A DNA stretch of 64,000 bases from Roridomyces roridus (lineage: Eukaryota; Basidiomycota; Agaricomycetes; Agaricales; Mycenaceae). The stretch is taken from NCBI GenBank assembly GCA_029378245.1, contig JARKIF010000002.1:1798001-1862000 (forward strand). Direction: 5' to 3'. The notes beneath the pieces are model-generated. The model was not told the DNA's origin and did not search any database. It was given only the letters and a program-made list of their open reading frames with translations. A program made the position numbers and the translations under genes. Positions 8,701 through 18,400 of the stretch are shown piece by piece; the first letter of the stretch is position 1; every line of letters begins with the position of its first letter.

Positions 8701-9677
8701 CTCAACTCGCTCGGATTTTCCTCTTCCACGTCTTCTCGAAACACGGTGTCCCTTCGCATGTCACTTCCGATCGCGGCACTGAATTCGTTTCTGCTTTCTT
8801 CAGAGCCTTGGGTGAAATTCTCAACATGACGATGCACTTCACCTCTGGACACCATCCGGAGGCCGACGGTCAAACCGAGCGCATGAACCAAACCCTCGAG
8901 CAATACATCCGGATGTACTGTGCGTACCACCAGGACGACTGGGCTGATCTCCTGCCCTTGGCCGAATTCGCACTCAACAACGCTCCGAACGCCTCCACCG
9001 GTGTCTCACCGTTCTTTGGCAACAAGGGCTATTATCCGGCACTCACCTTCCGGGCCACCTCCGTCCTCGGTCCGGGAGCTGCGGAAGCTCAGGACTTCGC
9101 GTTCGAGCTTGAATCGGTGCACGAATATCTCCGTACGCAACTTACATATGCTACGGAGCGTTATAAAGAGATTGCTGACCGCAAACGCCTTCCGGACCCC
9201 GTTCTCGAGGTCGGAAGCCAGGCCTTCATCTCCGCCGAATTCATCGCTACGACTCGTCCCACCGAGAAGTTCTCCGAGACGCACTTCGGTCCATTCGAGG
9301 TCCTCGAGAAACTCTCCGGCGGATCCTACCGCATCCGACTTCCGAAGGCGTTGTCTCGCATTCACCCCGTCTTCCACATTTCGGCTCTTGAACCGCACTT
9401 TCCGAACCCCTTTCCGGGACGCACCGAAATTCCTCCCGGAGCCGTCGAGATCATTGACGGCGAGGAACACTACGAACTTGCGGCGATTCTCGATTCCAAG
9501 ATCGACAGACGCTTCCGGCGCTGTCCTCTTCACTATTACGTCGAATGGACTGGTTGGCAAGATACCGGTGACCAATACCAATGGGTCGGAGCCTCCGACC
9601 TGGTTGCTCCGGAGCTCCTCGCGGAGTTTCACCAACAGTATCCGACAAAACCGGGACCTGAGTGGGCTGCTCTCTAA
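5562..9677 (+). CDS. Pol polyprotein: protease, RT, RNase H, integrase, chromodomain
   Basis: Open for 1371 codons in the -1 frame relative to gag; the true start is probably the frameshift near 5715 rather than the ATG at 5562. Counting from 5562: aspartic protease with LIDSGSS near residue 138; reverse transcriptase with LCVDYRGLN near 454 and the catalytic YLDD near 553; RNase H with TDASDYA near 701; integrase with an H-H-C-C zinc finger near 940-985 and catalytic D, D and E at about 1010 (SIDFIEF), 1069 (TSDRG) and 1105 (QTER); and a C-terminal chromodomain near 1303-1350 (YYVEWTGW). All catalytic motifs look intact. The chromodomain is known in this clade to guide integration by reading modified histones. 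No internal stop or frameshift. Confidence 0.95.
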   Translation: MHVLRWRGSQGLRLPEASGWRSRTCWHYRASSGGSGCSSCHRSRQIRRSEKIVSGSDTPSPIPSCVDSWVLPEITLNASTLSPNAFYIDIDLSLVSTDFIFSSGVLSGFPDPEAGVTLLPDFVQRVAAGFNSRLRALIDSGSSHSFLSTRLCESEGFSPYAVDPARLRYLDGSSSIIDQQITLLPRFPSGDVHFMEYYVTRLDSACDMVLGLNWLRRYNPSIDWRSVSLQFSPVYSESFVSTPPDTIPAPVAVIPTTDLSDSSATPTPVPATPPTSSPGPASSMKAPSSTPAPSLTAPAQDLPEVSTPRPFTTVPLVSLVGAAAFSVLLRDKSNIQFSIQAQANPTTETRGFSSSAAPDLSGIPAEYHDFADVFSESESYTMPPHRPEFDLKIETIDGAEPPVGPIYSLSETELKALREYIDFNLKVDRIYPSDSSHGAPILFVKKKDGSLRLCVDYRGLNRITKKDRYPLPLIADLLDAPGRARIYTKLDLRHAYHLLRIAAGDEYKTAWRSRYGSFNFRVMPEGLSNAPAAFQRFLNTLFADLLDVYVVVYLDDILIYSDDPKNHTAHVREVLRRLRKAGLYCKLPKCEFSVTTCEYLGYILSPDGFRMSPEKISAITDWPTPRKVKDVQSFLGFCNFYRCFIYGYSGITVPLTRLTRSGQRWDWTAACQSAFDTLKKAFTTSPVLHHWVPGRQIMVETDASDYALAGILSILGDDGEFHPVAFRSRTFTPPELNYDTHDKELMAIFDCFTKWRQYLEGATHPVDVVTDHKNLEYFATTKTLTRRQVRWSEFLNHFNMVIRFRPGKLGGKPDALTRRWDVYPKEGDTAFSSINPQNFRPIFSSDQLTASLNATLLEEICLRASSVMDTDSLHSDIRAHYPDDPAAVSGLQAATSDTSGTSRWTLDPTGLLLLNKRIFVPKISGDKPDLLRVRVLQNKHDHILAGHFGQNRTLALVRHEYSWPEMRTFVRDYCNSCTHCKRNKSPRHKPYGLLRPLPVALRPWHSISIDFIEFLPYSGEYNAICVIVDRSSKQVILAPCDRHITSAQLARIFLFHVFSKHGVPSHVTSDRGTEFVSAFFRALGEILNMTMHFTSGHHPEADGQTERMNQTLEQYIRMYCAYHQDDWADLLPLAEFALNNAPNASTGVSPFFGNKGYYPALTFRATSVLGPGAAEAQDFAFELESVHEYLRTQLTYATERYKEIADRKRLPDPVLEVGSQAFISAEFIATTRPTEKFSETHFGPFEVLEKLSGGSYRIRLPKALSRIHPVFHISALEPHFPNPFPGRTEIPPGAVEIIDGEEHYELAAILDSKIDRRFRRCPLHYYVEWTGWQDTGDQYQWVGASDLVAPELLAEFHQQYPTKPGPEWAAL
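5710..5718 (+). promoter_or_regulatory. Putative -1 ribosomal frameshift site at the gag stop
   Basis: Gag ends ccg aaa aaa tag. A lysyl-tRNA on the last AAA can re-pair one base back on AAA, after which reading continues ata gtc agc in the pol frame. The overlap with the pol frame runs 5562-5718. No downstream pseudoknot was worked out. Confidence 0.5.
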
Positions 9678-9770
9678 ATCACTCCGGGTTTTTTCCGACT
9701 TCCGACGTTTATTTGAAAAAATTTACATATTTACAATTTTTTCAGGCCCATTCTTGGCCATTACACTCAT

Positions 9771-10710
9771 TCAATCGTCGTCCTCAATGACGATCACCTC
9801 CTTGTCCTTCCCCTCCGCGTCCTTCTGGACTTCCGTCGTTGTCTTCACCGGCGCTCTCGGCACCACCGGCTCCGACTCCTCCGTCTTCACGCCTTCCATC
9901 GGCGTCGCTCCGGACGCTCTGACTCCCAACTCATCCTCCTCCGCGTCGAGAGCTGCGAGTTCCGCGGCAGCCTTATCGATCTCCTCCTGGCGCTGCCGTT
10001 CCCTCTCCACCTGCTCAGCCAAGAGCTTCCTCTTCCTCTCCTCCCGTTCCTCCTTCGCCCTGCGCTTACGCTCCTCGTTCTCCAGGAACCGCGCGTTCGT
10101 TTCCTCATCCTCCACCTTCACCGCCACGAGCGTAGGTACCGGACCCTCCGGAATCTCCACTGGAGACGACGCCGGCACCATATCGACGTCTTGCGGATCC
10201 TCCGGTACCTCCACGGCCTCCGGTTCCTCGGGCGTCTTGTCGTCCTGCTCGGACAGGTGGGCGATGTCCGGCATCGCGGTGTCCTCACCGACGGGTCCCA
10301 TCCCTTCCTCTTCATCCTCCGACTGGGGCTCCGGTTTCTCCGGCGTCGCCTTCTTCGGAACCGTCGGTGGGCTATAGCCAAGCTGCGTGAGCAGCGTCCG
10401 GCATGCATCCAGCATCAGTCCGGCCCCGGTGGGCTGGATGATGAGGTACCCCTGACTCAGGGCAGCCCCAAACGACTCCAGTTGGTCCAGCCGAGTCTGG
10501 ACCGATGGTTCGGTGTTCGACGCCTTGGCAACCCTGGTCTGGCGTCGAGTCCGACCGTGCCAACTTCCGACCTCCGGTCTCGTTCTCCGGGTCGTCGGCG
10601 AGCACCGTGTTGAGATCTTGCTGGACGCTGTCCAGCTCGTCTTGCGCGATCTGCGCGGCCGTTGCTTTGGCTTTGCCTTTGCTGTTTGAGGGGTCCGGCG
10701 GGGCGCTCAT
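9771..10710 (-). CDS. Antisense spliced gene inside the retrotransposon; acidic coiled-coil protein ending in a SIM-like motif
   Basis: Convergent with pol, which ends 93 bp away. I propose exon 1 10606-10710 (ATG at 10708-10710, MSAPPDPSNSKGK), a 67-bp intron 10539-10605 (GTGCTC...CCAG), and exon 2 9771-10538. The exons join in frame to 290 residues: a charged N-terminal helix, a hydrophobic middle (ALSQGYLIIQP, LTQLGY), a long acidic Pro/Glu stretch, a highly charged coiled coil (ENEERKRRAKEEREERKRK...), and the C-terminus EVIVIEDDD, which matches the SUMO-interaction consensus. Splicing is inferred from frame closure; without it there are two overlapping open frames (10372-10797 and 9771-10415). 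Function unknown. It is neither gag, pol nor an obvious envelope. It could still be a fortuitous open frame in CpG-rich DNA, but 256 open codons of low-complexity helix argue against that. Confidence 0.6.
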
Positions 10711-10836
10711 GGTGGTAGAGGACAAAGAGATTTTGATCAACCAACCAGTCACGTGTTTCATCTCGTCATGATTCCAACAATTTTGTCCCACGCTCATTTA
10801 TGAACAGTGTCTCGTTCCTTGGGGTCAAGGAACCCT

Positions 10837-10849
10837 AAGAGGGGGATAC
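10837..10849 (+). promoter_or_regulatory. Polypurine tract of first retrotransposon
   Basis: aagaggggga at 10837-10846, three bases before the 3' LTR; the usual primer for plus-strand DNA synthesis. Confidence 0.8.
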
Positions 10850-11357
10850 TGTTATATCCATGTCACCAACCCCGTCCTTCCGACATCCTCCGACCACCTC
10901 CGGTCCGGAACATCTCCGACTGTTCCGGACGCTCCGACCAATGATGCATCCGATTCGTCGTATTGCACAATCCGATAGGGTTTTCACGCAATGAAGTCGT
11001 TCTGAGCGTTTCCCTTATTGTGATTATCTTTATCATCTTCTTTCTTATTGTTTAACATAGAGCTTATTGTCTTTCGCGCTTCTGACTCCATTTGATCGTG
11101 TCATACTTACTTAGTATAAATAGGACATACGATTGTGATGTACGTCAGTAGTTAATTAACGTGTGTTGCCTCCGCAATTCCTCTGTGCCAATCTAGTCTC
11201 CGAGTATTCCTCTCTCGGAAGTCAAGTGGCTGGTGCGCTCTCCCTCCGAGTAGCGTTCACCTCATCCGGATCACCCTCGGTCTACGTCCCTCCGACCTCC
11301 GACCTCCGACCTCAGGTTCCGGCCCCTTTGTCCTTACCCTCCGACACGGACATTACA
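10850..11357 (+). repeat. 3' LTR of first retrotransposon
   Basis: 508 bp. It matches the 5' LTR except for one substitution and three instead of eleven heptamers (11290-11310). It is followed by the right copy of the target duplication, aaggc. Confidence 0.95.
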
Positions 11358-11751
11358 AAGGCCCAGCACCCCTTCTTTCTGTCTCCCCCAATCCCAGGAC
11401 TCCTGCATCAACCCTCGGCGTCAAGATTGAATATGCACGGAAATATGCACGCAAACCCATGGCAGCTACAACGCTTACAGCTGGCGTGTCAGTGCCAGTT
11501 GTGCTCTCGTGAGGGATGCTGTGGTGTAGCCGCCCTGAAGACATGCGCTCGATGAGGAAGGAGTCAATTATGGCTGTACATACGCGTGCGTCACCTATTT
11601 TCTTTCCACTGGCTCCTTGCTGAATCTATCCTGCTCTCCCCACCCGCTGTGGTTTGGCAGCCCTGCTCCCCCTCACCAACTGTGGCAACGACGGTCATCT
11701 CCTACCGATTCACGCGTCATGCCCCGCCGCTTGCGCCGCCTCCCCGACGAG
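11358..11751. other. Host spacer between the two LTR retrotransposons
   Basis: 394 bp with no gene that I can support. It begins with the first element's duplication (aaggc) and ends with the second element's (acgag, 11747-11751), so it is the original DNA separating two independent insertions. Confidence 0.7.
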
Positions 11752-12123
11752 TGTGATGCGGTGCGGATTCGGAGGCTTCACGGTGACTGAAGCGCAAGTT
11801 GACTTCGATGAGCTCGTAGGGAAACGAGCGAGGCGAGGTCGGGAAGGAGTTCAGCAGCGTAATTAAACGCGCTCGAACCCAAGGGTACGAAGTAGAGAGT
11901 AGCCCGTATACGAGGCCTTCGAGGCGCCCCGTATGCGGAGAACAGTTGTACGCGTGTTCAGGCATGCAGGGGGTCTAACCGTGTAGGTGGTTCGCCTCGA
12001 GGGACCGGAGATTCAGAACATGAGAGACGAGAAGTAAGAATTGATTGCTTATTAATACATGATCTAATCAGGATAATGGCTATTGGCCGTGCTCTTGCTT
12101 TACCAGTACTCAACCTCGTCACA
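11752..12123 (-). repeat. 3' LTR of second retrotransposon
   Basis: 372 bp; copy of 24010-24382 with a few changes clustered at the outer edge (for example ccagtactcaacc here against ccgctactcaatc). Confidence 0.95.
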
Positions 12124-12135
12124 GAGCCCCCCCAC
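12124..12135 (-). promoter_or_regulatory. Polypurine tract of second retrotransposon
   Basis: On the minus strand the sequence just before the 3' LTR is gtgggggggctc, a G-rich tract of the kind that primes plus-strand synthesis. Confidence 0.6.
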
Positions 12136-12172
12136 GGCTAGTGGCACATTATTCCTCTGTCTCTACGTTCCT

Positions 12173-15100
12173 TCACTCCCGCTTTTGCTCATCCTCCATG
12201 TCTTCTGGAAAATCCTCCCCGAACCACGCAAACAACGGAATTGTCTCCTCCTCATCCCAGTAATTCCCAGTGGTCATCGCCACATGTGCAGCCAGTGTAC
12301 CCTCCTCAAGTGTCGAATGGCTCGTCTCCGTAAAATCCTGCGAGAAGGAAGTCGAAGCAGGCATCTGTTGCGTTGACGTCTGCGCTTCTAAGAACGAAGT
12401 CTGCATCTCGACGTCTTGTGATTGCTCCGATGCCAACGCGGCCGCCGCTATTTTCTCTTCCCTGCGACGCGCCTTCTCTTTCTCTCTGCGGCCTCCACGT
12501 ACGCCTCGTGTATTCTTTCCCTTTTTCTTCTTCTTTTTCTTCTTCGGGTTCTCCACACACGGCTTCTTTGTCGGACTTTCTTCGTCAGAGCTGTCACTTG
12601 AGCTATCCGATGGGTCGGGTAAAGAAGAACCAGACGGGTTTGACAATCGCGCTGCCAAGGGAATGGGAGGAGTACGTGGACTCGACAATCGCCTTTCAAT
12701 GATCGATTATGGAGTAAGCCCACAGTCGGAGAGACGGTGCGAGAGAGATGGTGACACTTCCTCTTCGTCCAGACACGTCAATGACATGCGCTCCAACAGT
12801 GAACGCGACGCTGGTATCGTTGTCAGAATTCGTGGAGCCTCCTCGGATAATCGTTCCAGCAGCGAGAGATGCGAGGCGATAGGAGGGTCACTGAGGCGTG
12901 ATTTCCAGGGCCCTCATCGAAGTTCTCTGCGTGGTATCGGTCTCCAAGGGAAGGACCGGAGTTTGGGGAGGACCAGAGATAGGAGCCATTATAACATCTG
13001 ACGCAGGCGTCTAGGCGTCCTTCGTCAGGAGGAGGAGGATCAGCGCTTACTGACTGTTCGGGGCGTATGAACGGGCGGAAAGGAGATAAGATCTGCATCA
13101 GCTGCCGTGACACCAATGAAGGCTGGCTGCGCTACGACGCTTTCCTGAATCTCATACGACGATTCCTCCTTCTCCGACTGGTGAGTTTCCTCAGCTGTCA
13201 TTGGATCTGCGTCAATATTGGCGTCTTGTAGCGTATTGATATCCCAACGATCTCCGCTATGCGCCCATGTATCTTCAAAATCCCCTAGCGTTGAGTACTC
13301 CACCGTCAAATTATGGGAATGGCAAGCTGGTCCCCTAGCGAGAAAGACTCCATATGCACGTTGAGCCTCTTCGACATTGGGTAGTCGAATCCACATCTTT
13401 CCTTTCGTGCGAGTGATTGCAACAGGGAAGGAACGCATTGTTTGTAAGAATGGGCTAGTCGCGATATGGAACGAGATCGCACTCAGCCCTTCCTCAACAT
13501 TGCCCAGCACAACGATAGGAGATGGGATATCTTCAACCCTCGGACTATCGACTTCCATGCCTTCCAATTCGTCCTCCTCCCCGCAACTTTGCTCGGCTTT
13601 CCCTTTCCCTTTATCCATCTTGATCGTTTGCTCATCGTCAACTTCTTGGTCTCTTGCCGGAGGAGGCTCAGCTCTCCTGCCTACATCACCTGCACGAGGT
13701 TCTGCACGCTGGTACATCCACAGGGACTTGGGTGCGGGTAAGAATCCTCGTCCGTCTCCGGGAAACCAGAATGGGAAATCTGGTACCGGCGCTCCGAAGA
13801 CCTCGACGTCGAATACTCCCTTTGGATGAACTATCGGCCCCATGAATAGACGTCTCTTTCGAACGCAATCGAACCATTCATTCGAAGATTCCACGTCATA
13901 ATTCTTGCCACGGAAAATCCATCCCAATCGACCTCCCACGTCATCCAGCTCAAATTTATCCCATTTCCCTTTCCGCGAGGCACTTTGCACCGGAGGAGGT
14001 TCCACCCATACGATCGGTTGGACCACTGAGTGTACCGTGGAACCTTCTGCAGCGATTGATCCTTCTTCTACTGGATTTTCGCGCTGACGGTTCCTCGCAC
14101 TCTCCTTCTCCTTGACCCGACGTCGTTGGTACTCCAAAGAAGAGCGTTGACGGTCTTCAGAAGAAACTGAGGGGGCAACACCAGATGGATCATTCATGAC
14201 CAAAGTATCCAGCAAGCCCTGCCTCCGTGCAATTGCCTGATACGGATTCGAATCGGAAAGGGAGCGCTCCACGTTGGTGCCCTGGAGTAGATTGGATAAC
14301 TCGTGTCCTGGTAGCACTTCTTCGTCGAATTCATATTCGTGTACGACGAAGCAAGGGACGCCTGCGGCCAGAAAGTTGAGCCCATATCCTTCCGATATCC
14401 CGTTAATCCAGCATCCTAGCCAACTGTCATTGGCAGCGCTAATGCTTCGTGACAGTTCCTCCGAAGTCATCGCCTCCTGTTCCTTTACGGCGCGTCTCCA
14501 TGTAACCCACGCTTCCATCTCCTTCAGAACGCGTTGAACAGCCACTCCGTAATCAACGGCGCGCTCCCATCTCTGCACTTGGGCTAAATCAAAGATTTGT
14601 GCCGCGGTGACTTGAGGACGGCTTGCCCACGTGGTAGAGTCTGGACGGAAGGAGGATCGATACTCCATCATTTGCGTTTCTAGACTGCGCCGGGACTCCT
14701 GTAGACTATGAATCAAGGACGGGTTAAAGCTTCCTCGTTGCGAATAGAGGCCTTCATCATTCCATTCGTGCACCAGAGGACGGAATGCTACAACACGGGG
14801 GTCTCCGTTCGGGACTTGATTCTCTCGTCGTATGAAAGGCCAGTATGGGCGAGCTATATTCACAATTTTTGCGTTGACGGTAGGGTCAAACCGTCCATAG
14901 CTGCCGTCATATCTTCCTTCTCTAGATGAGATAGGGACAGATCGGGCTAGGTTGGGAGGAGGGATGCCCGGCAAGAACGGGATTTGCGAAGAGTTCGGGG
15001 ACCACAGAAGTAGACGTCGGCCCCACGCGGATACGTTCCGATACGAGACCGCGGGAAGCGATGGTAAATCCCAGGAAAGACCGGTCGGATACTCAGGGGG

Positions 15101-15372
15101 TGTTTGGTAACCCGAAAGGCAACTTCGTTGTCCCGTCTCGTAGCGTAGAGTGCGTCTCTCCATGATGTAAGGGTGGCTGCAAAATGATCACCGAAGACGC
15201 GGCGATTTCTCGCGCGAACCTCTTTGAACGTGTATGCAAAGGAAGCGTCAAACTCTGTTGGAACTCTCTGGACAAGCTTCGCGATCTCGGGGACGCGCTG
15301 CTCACACGAGAAGGTCCGAGACAAAGAGAATTGATGGCTAGCGATACACACGTAATGATACAGTACAGCCAT
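12173..15372 (-). pseudogene. Third frame after pol (ORF3), intron-bearing and frame-damaged
   Basis: Starts at an ATG 37 bp after the pol stop (15370-15372, MAVLYHYVC). The reading changes frame by one base near 15110, then stays open to 13040 (the longest segment, 707 codons as a free frame). A 53-bp GT-AG intron at 12998-13050 (GTAAGC...GTCAG, with CTGAC inside) would bypass the stop at 13040. Further on, one more shift near 12925 and a stop just before 12690 interrupt a tail that reads to 12173. Contents: a helical middle, a basic/acidic linker, a segment resembling an RRM fold (KGKMWIRLPNVEEAQRAYGVFL), and a tail with repeats of the form SLxxRLS followed by a poly-Lys nuclear-signal-like run. 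No membrane segment, so not an envelope. Similar long frames follow pol in other mushroom elements as far as I recall. Function unknown. Confidence 0.6.
12998..13050 (-). other. Putative intron inside ORF3 of the retrotransposon
   Basis: 53 bp, donor GTAAGC, acceptor GTCAG, possible branch CTGAC. Removing it replaces an immediate stop by an open frame of about 35 codons that includes PISGPPQTPVLPLET. Inferred, no transcript evidence. Confidence 0.5.
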
Positions 15373-15409
15373 TGATACACGTGAACACGGAAGCAGATTA
15401 CCGCCATAT

Positions 15410-18400
15410 CTAATCCAGATTATGGGCACGGTGATAGGCGCATTTAAGCGCGGGAGCATTGCGCAGGTCATACTCAGACACCCAAGAGTCGTCAGCCACA
15501 TCGTATCCCTCCCAACGCACTAGGTACATGCACTGGTTGCCGTTCTTCCGTTTCTTGATTGTGTGCCCCAGGATAGCTTCCACAACGTACTCCTCGGATG
15601 CCTGGAGATAGTCGTGCGTGGCTGGTAGCTTTGTCCTGGGTCCGAAAGACGGTGTCGAGGAATGATACTTGCGGAGATGCTCCAGATTGAAGACAGGGTG
15701 CATGGGGTAAGTGTCCGGTAGTCTCAGACGGTACACCATAGGGTTAATCTTTTCCATAACCTCGAAAGGGCCCATGGTTCTTTGGATCAACTTCTTGCCG
15801 GTACCTTCCACGTCAACCAACTCCAAGGAATGTGGGTTGATCAATACCAGATCGCCCTCTTCGATGGACTCGACCGGACGGCGGTGCTTGTTGTATGCTT
15901 TGGCCTGCCGTTCTTGGGCTAAAGTGAGAGCATCTCGAGCAGCTCGGCGATGAGCCTCCAGCGCTTCGATAAAATTCTCCCCCTTATGACTTGGCAAGAA
16001 CGGACGCGTGACAGGGTCTGTCCCAGGCACAAGTAGACCCACTTCGCTACGAGGCTCATACCCCAGGAGTAAGAAATGAGGTGTATATCCCGTCGAAGCG
16101 TGGACATTGGAATTGTAAGCGAATCCAATTTCTCCCAACCACCTTGCCCACGCAGTCCGATCTGACGCAACGTAGGCACGAAGCATCTGCTCAATCACCG
16201 CGTTGAGTACTTCCGTTTGGCCGTCCGTTTGAGGGTGATGCGCCGTGGACAGCGCCATGACACTCCCATATTGGAGAACGACTGACTTCCAGAAGGCAGT
16301 AGCCCAGCGTTTGTCGCGATCAGCGATGATTCGCTCGGGCATCCCATACTTGTTGACAACGTGGTCAACAAAGAGCTTGGCAAAGCCTTCCTGCGACAGT
16401 TGGGTGTAGGTGGGAATGAGAATGGCAAATTTGGTGAGTTTGTCCACAATAGCAAGGATCGCTGTAAATTTCTCATCTCCAGAAGGTGGCAGACCCGTGA
16501 TCAAGTCCAACGAGACCGTAGCGAAAGGTCGTTTGGGGATATGAGCGGGCCTCAGTCCTCCCATCTTTCGGCGGTGGTCCGTCTTGATTTTCTGGCACAC
16601 ATCACAGGTCTTGGTGAAGCTTTCCACGTCCTTATTCATTGAAGGCCAGAAGAATAACTCGCGCAAACGGGCTAGGAATTTCCAAGGACCTGCGTGGGCG
16701 GACTCGTGCGGTGATTCGTGTATCCATTGTAACACGAAATTGACTTGGCTTTTGGGGACACAGAGACGCGTATTCCAATCTGCGTCTATGAAATACAACA
16801 TGCCTTCTTTCCCTTTCTGGAAGCGAGATGGGGTTAAAACCTTCTCGGGGCTTGAGGCCTCCTCCGTAAAGTAACGATCACGGAAGTAGGCGTCTTTGAC
16901 GTAGCCTTCACGGAAAGAGCGGGCGACCGAGGGTGACATAGAAATAAGCAGGTGTGCTCTTTTATTCCAATCTTCACCATAATCGCTGACAGGTTTCGCA
17001 CCTGGGGGATACGTCCATCCGTCTCCCTCGGGGAATGGTAAATCGTCAACAATTGGGGACTGAGTCTCGGAACTAGACGATGCGGCGTCTGGGGACGTGC
17101 TCCGTTCATTCCTCTCCTCTATGACCTTGCTTGCTAGACGACCGTCTTGTTCCTCGGATCGCTGAGCTTCCCCTGCTTCTTCTCTAGCCTTTTGACGGCG
17201 TGTTTGTACAGGGGACGCTTCCTTTTCAATTACGTCCTCCCACCATAAAATGGCCATGAATGCTGCTTTCTTGGCAGGTGCAAAAGCGCTTCGCTCTTCC
17301 AAGCGCTGCGCGTTCGCAACCTTCTCTCCATCCGGAGTAATGGTGGTGAGCTCGTCCAGAACAGGTGAGTCATGGGCTGGTACTCGTGGGAGTCTCGACA
17401 AAGGGTCTACATTAGAATGGACCCTGCCCGGCCGGTGTACTATTTGCAATCCAGGGTAAGCAGCGAATACGGCACCCCAGGCGGCCAAGCGTCGATTTGT
17501 ATTTTCATACACGCGTGCCCATTGCAGTGCGGAATGATCGGTGACCAGGATGACGGCTTCCCCTTCAATAAAAGGTTGGAAGCGTACTAGAGCTTCCTTG
17601 GCACCGAGAGCTTCCCTTTCCGTCGCGCTGTAGTTACGTTCAGCTGATCGGAGGCTACGGCTCCAGTAACATATGACACGTTCGACGTGGACAATCGTCT
17701 CATCAAGGGACTCAGCCCAGAGGTCAGGAGTATTCGTCTCCTTCACTTCTTTGGCTAAGGAAGTCACAAGGCCGGGAACCGGAAGACCACTGTTCCACGC
17801 TGCTTCGATCTTGGAGTAAGCCGGAGTGCCCTTCAGGTCCCCCACTTTGATAGGTTGAACTTGTTGCAGACTGGCTCCGATTGCATAGTCAGACGCGTCC
17901 GTGTACAGACGGTAGGGGCTCCCCGGAATGGGATGACCAAGCACTGGAGTCTCGGAAAGAGCATCCTTCGCTTGTTGGAAAGCCAATTCGTGCTCCGCGC
18001 ACCATTCCCAGCGCACTCCCTTGGATAGTAAATTGCAGAGGGGTTTGACGATAAAAGCGTAGAAGGGAATATAAGATGAGAAATAATTTATCATGCCCAA
18101 GAATTTCTGAAGATCGTGGACAGAGGTAGGTCGCGCTAATTCTTGTATAGCTGCGACTTTCTCCTTGTGAGTGGAGAGTCCGAGACGAGATACTTTCTGT
18201 CCCAGGAGTAGGATGGATGAATAGCCGACGAAACACTTCTTCGGCTCAAGGGTGATCCCAGCAGCCGCAATGGCGCTTAGGACCATATCAAGATGTCGAA
18301 TGTGTTCCTCCCATGTGCGCGAGTAGACCACTATGTCGTCGACATATACGAGCGTGAAAATCCATAGATAAGGGGCTAACACCCCTTGCATTAGGCGTTG

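Larger units (their letters stand above)
3144..11357 (+). mobile_element. Full-length Ty3/gypsy chromovirus, Tf1-like self-priming type
   Basis: An 8214-bp LTR retrotransposon. LTRs lie at 3144-3707 and 10850-11357, start TGTTAT and end TTACA, and are flanked by the 5-bp target duplication aaggc (3139-3143 and 11358-11362). Internal order: self-priming site, gag, pol (protease, reverse transcriptase, RNase H, integrase, chromodomain), a gene on the opposite strand, polypurine tract. Apart from the copy number of a heptamer repeat I find one base difference between the LTRs (T or C near 3195), so the insertion is very recent and may be competent. The chromodomain and self-priming signal place it near the Tf1/sushi group by family knowledge. 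Coding DNA is very rich in TCCG and CCGG. Confidence 0.95.

Noticed and set aside
13040..15163. ORF3 of the second element as an envelope gene
   Set aside because: No signal peptide or membrane helix and no Cys pattern; it looks nuclear and RNA-binding instead.
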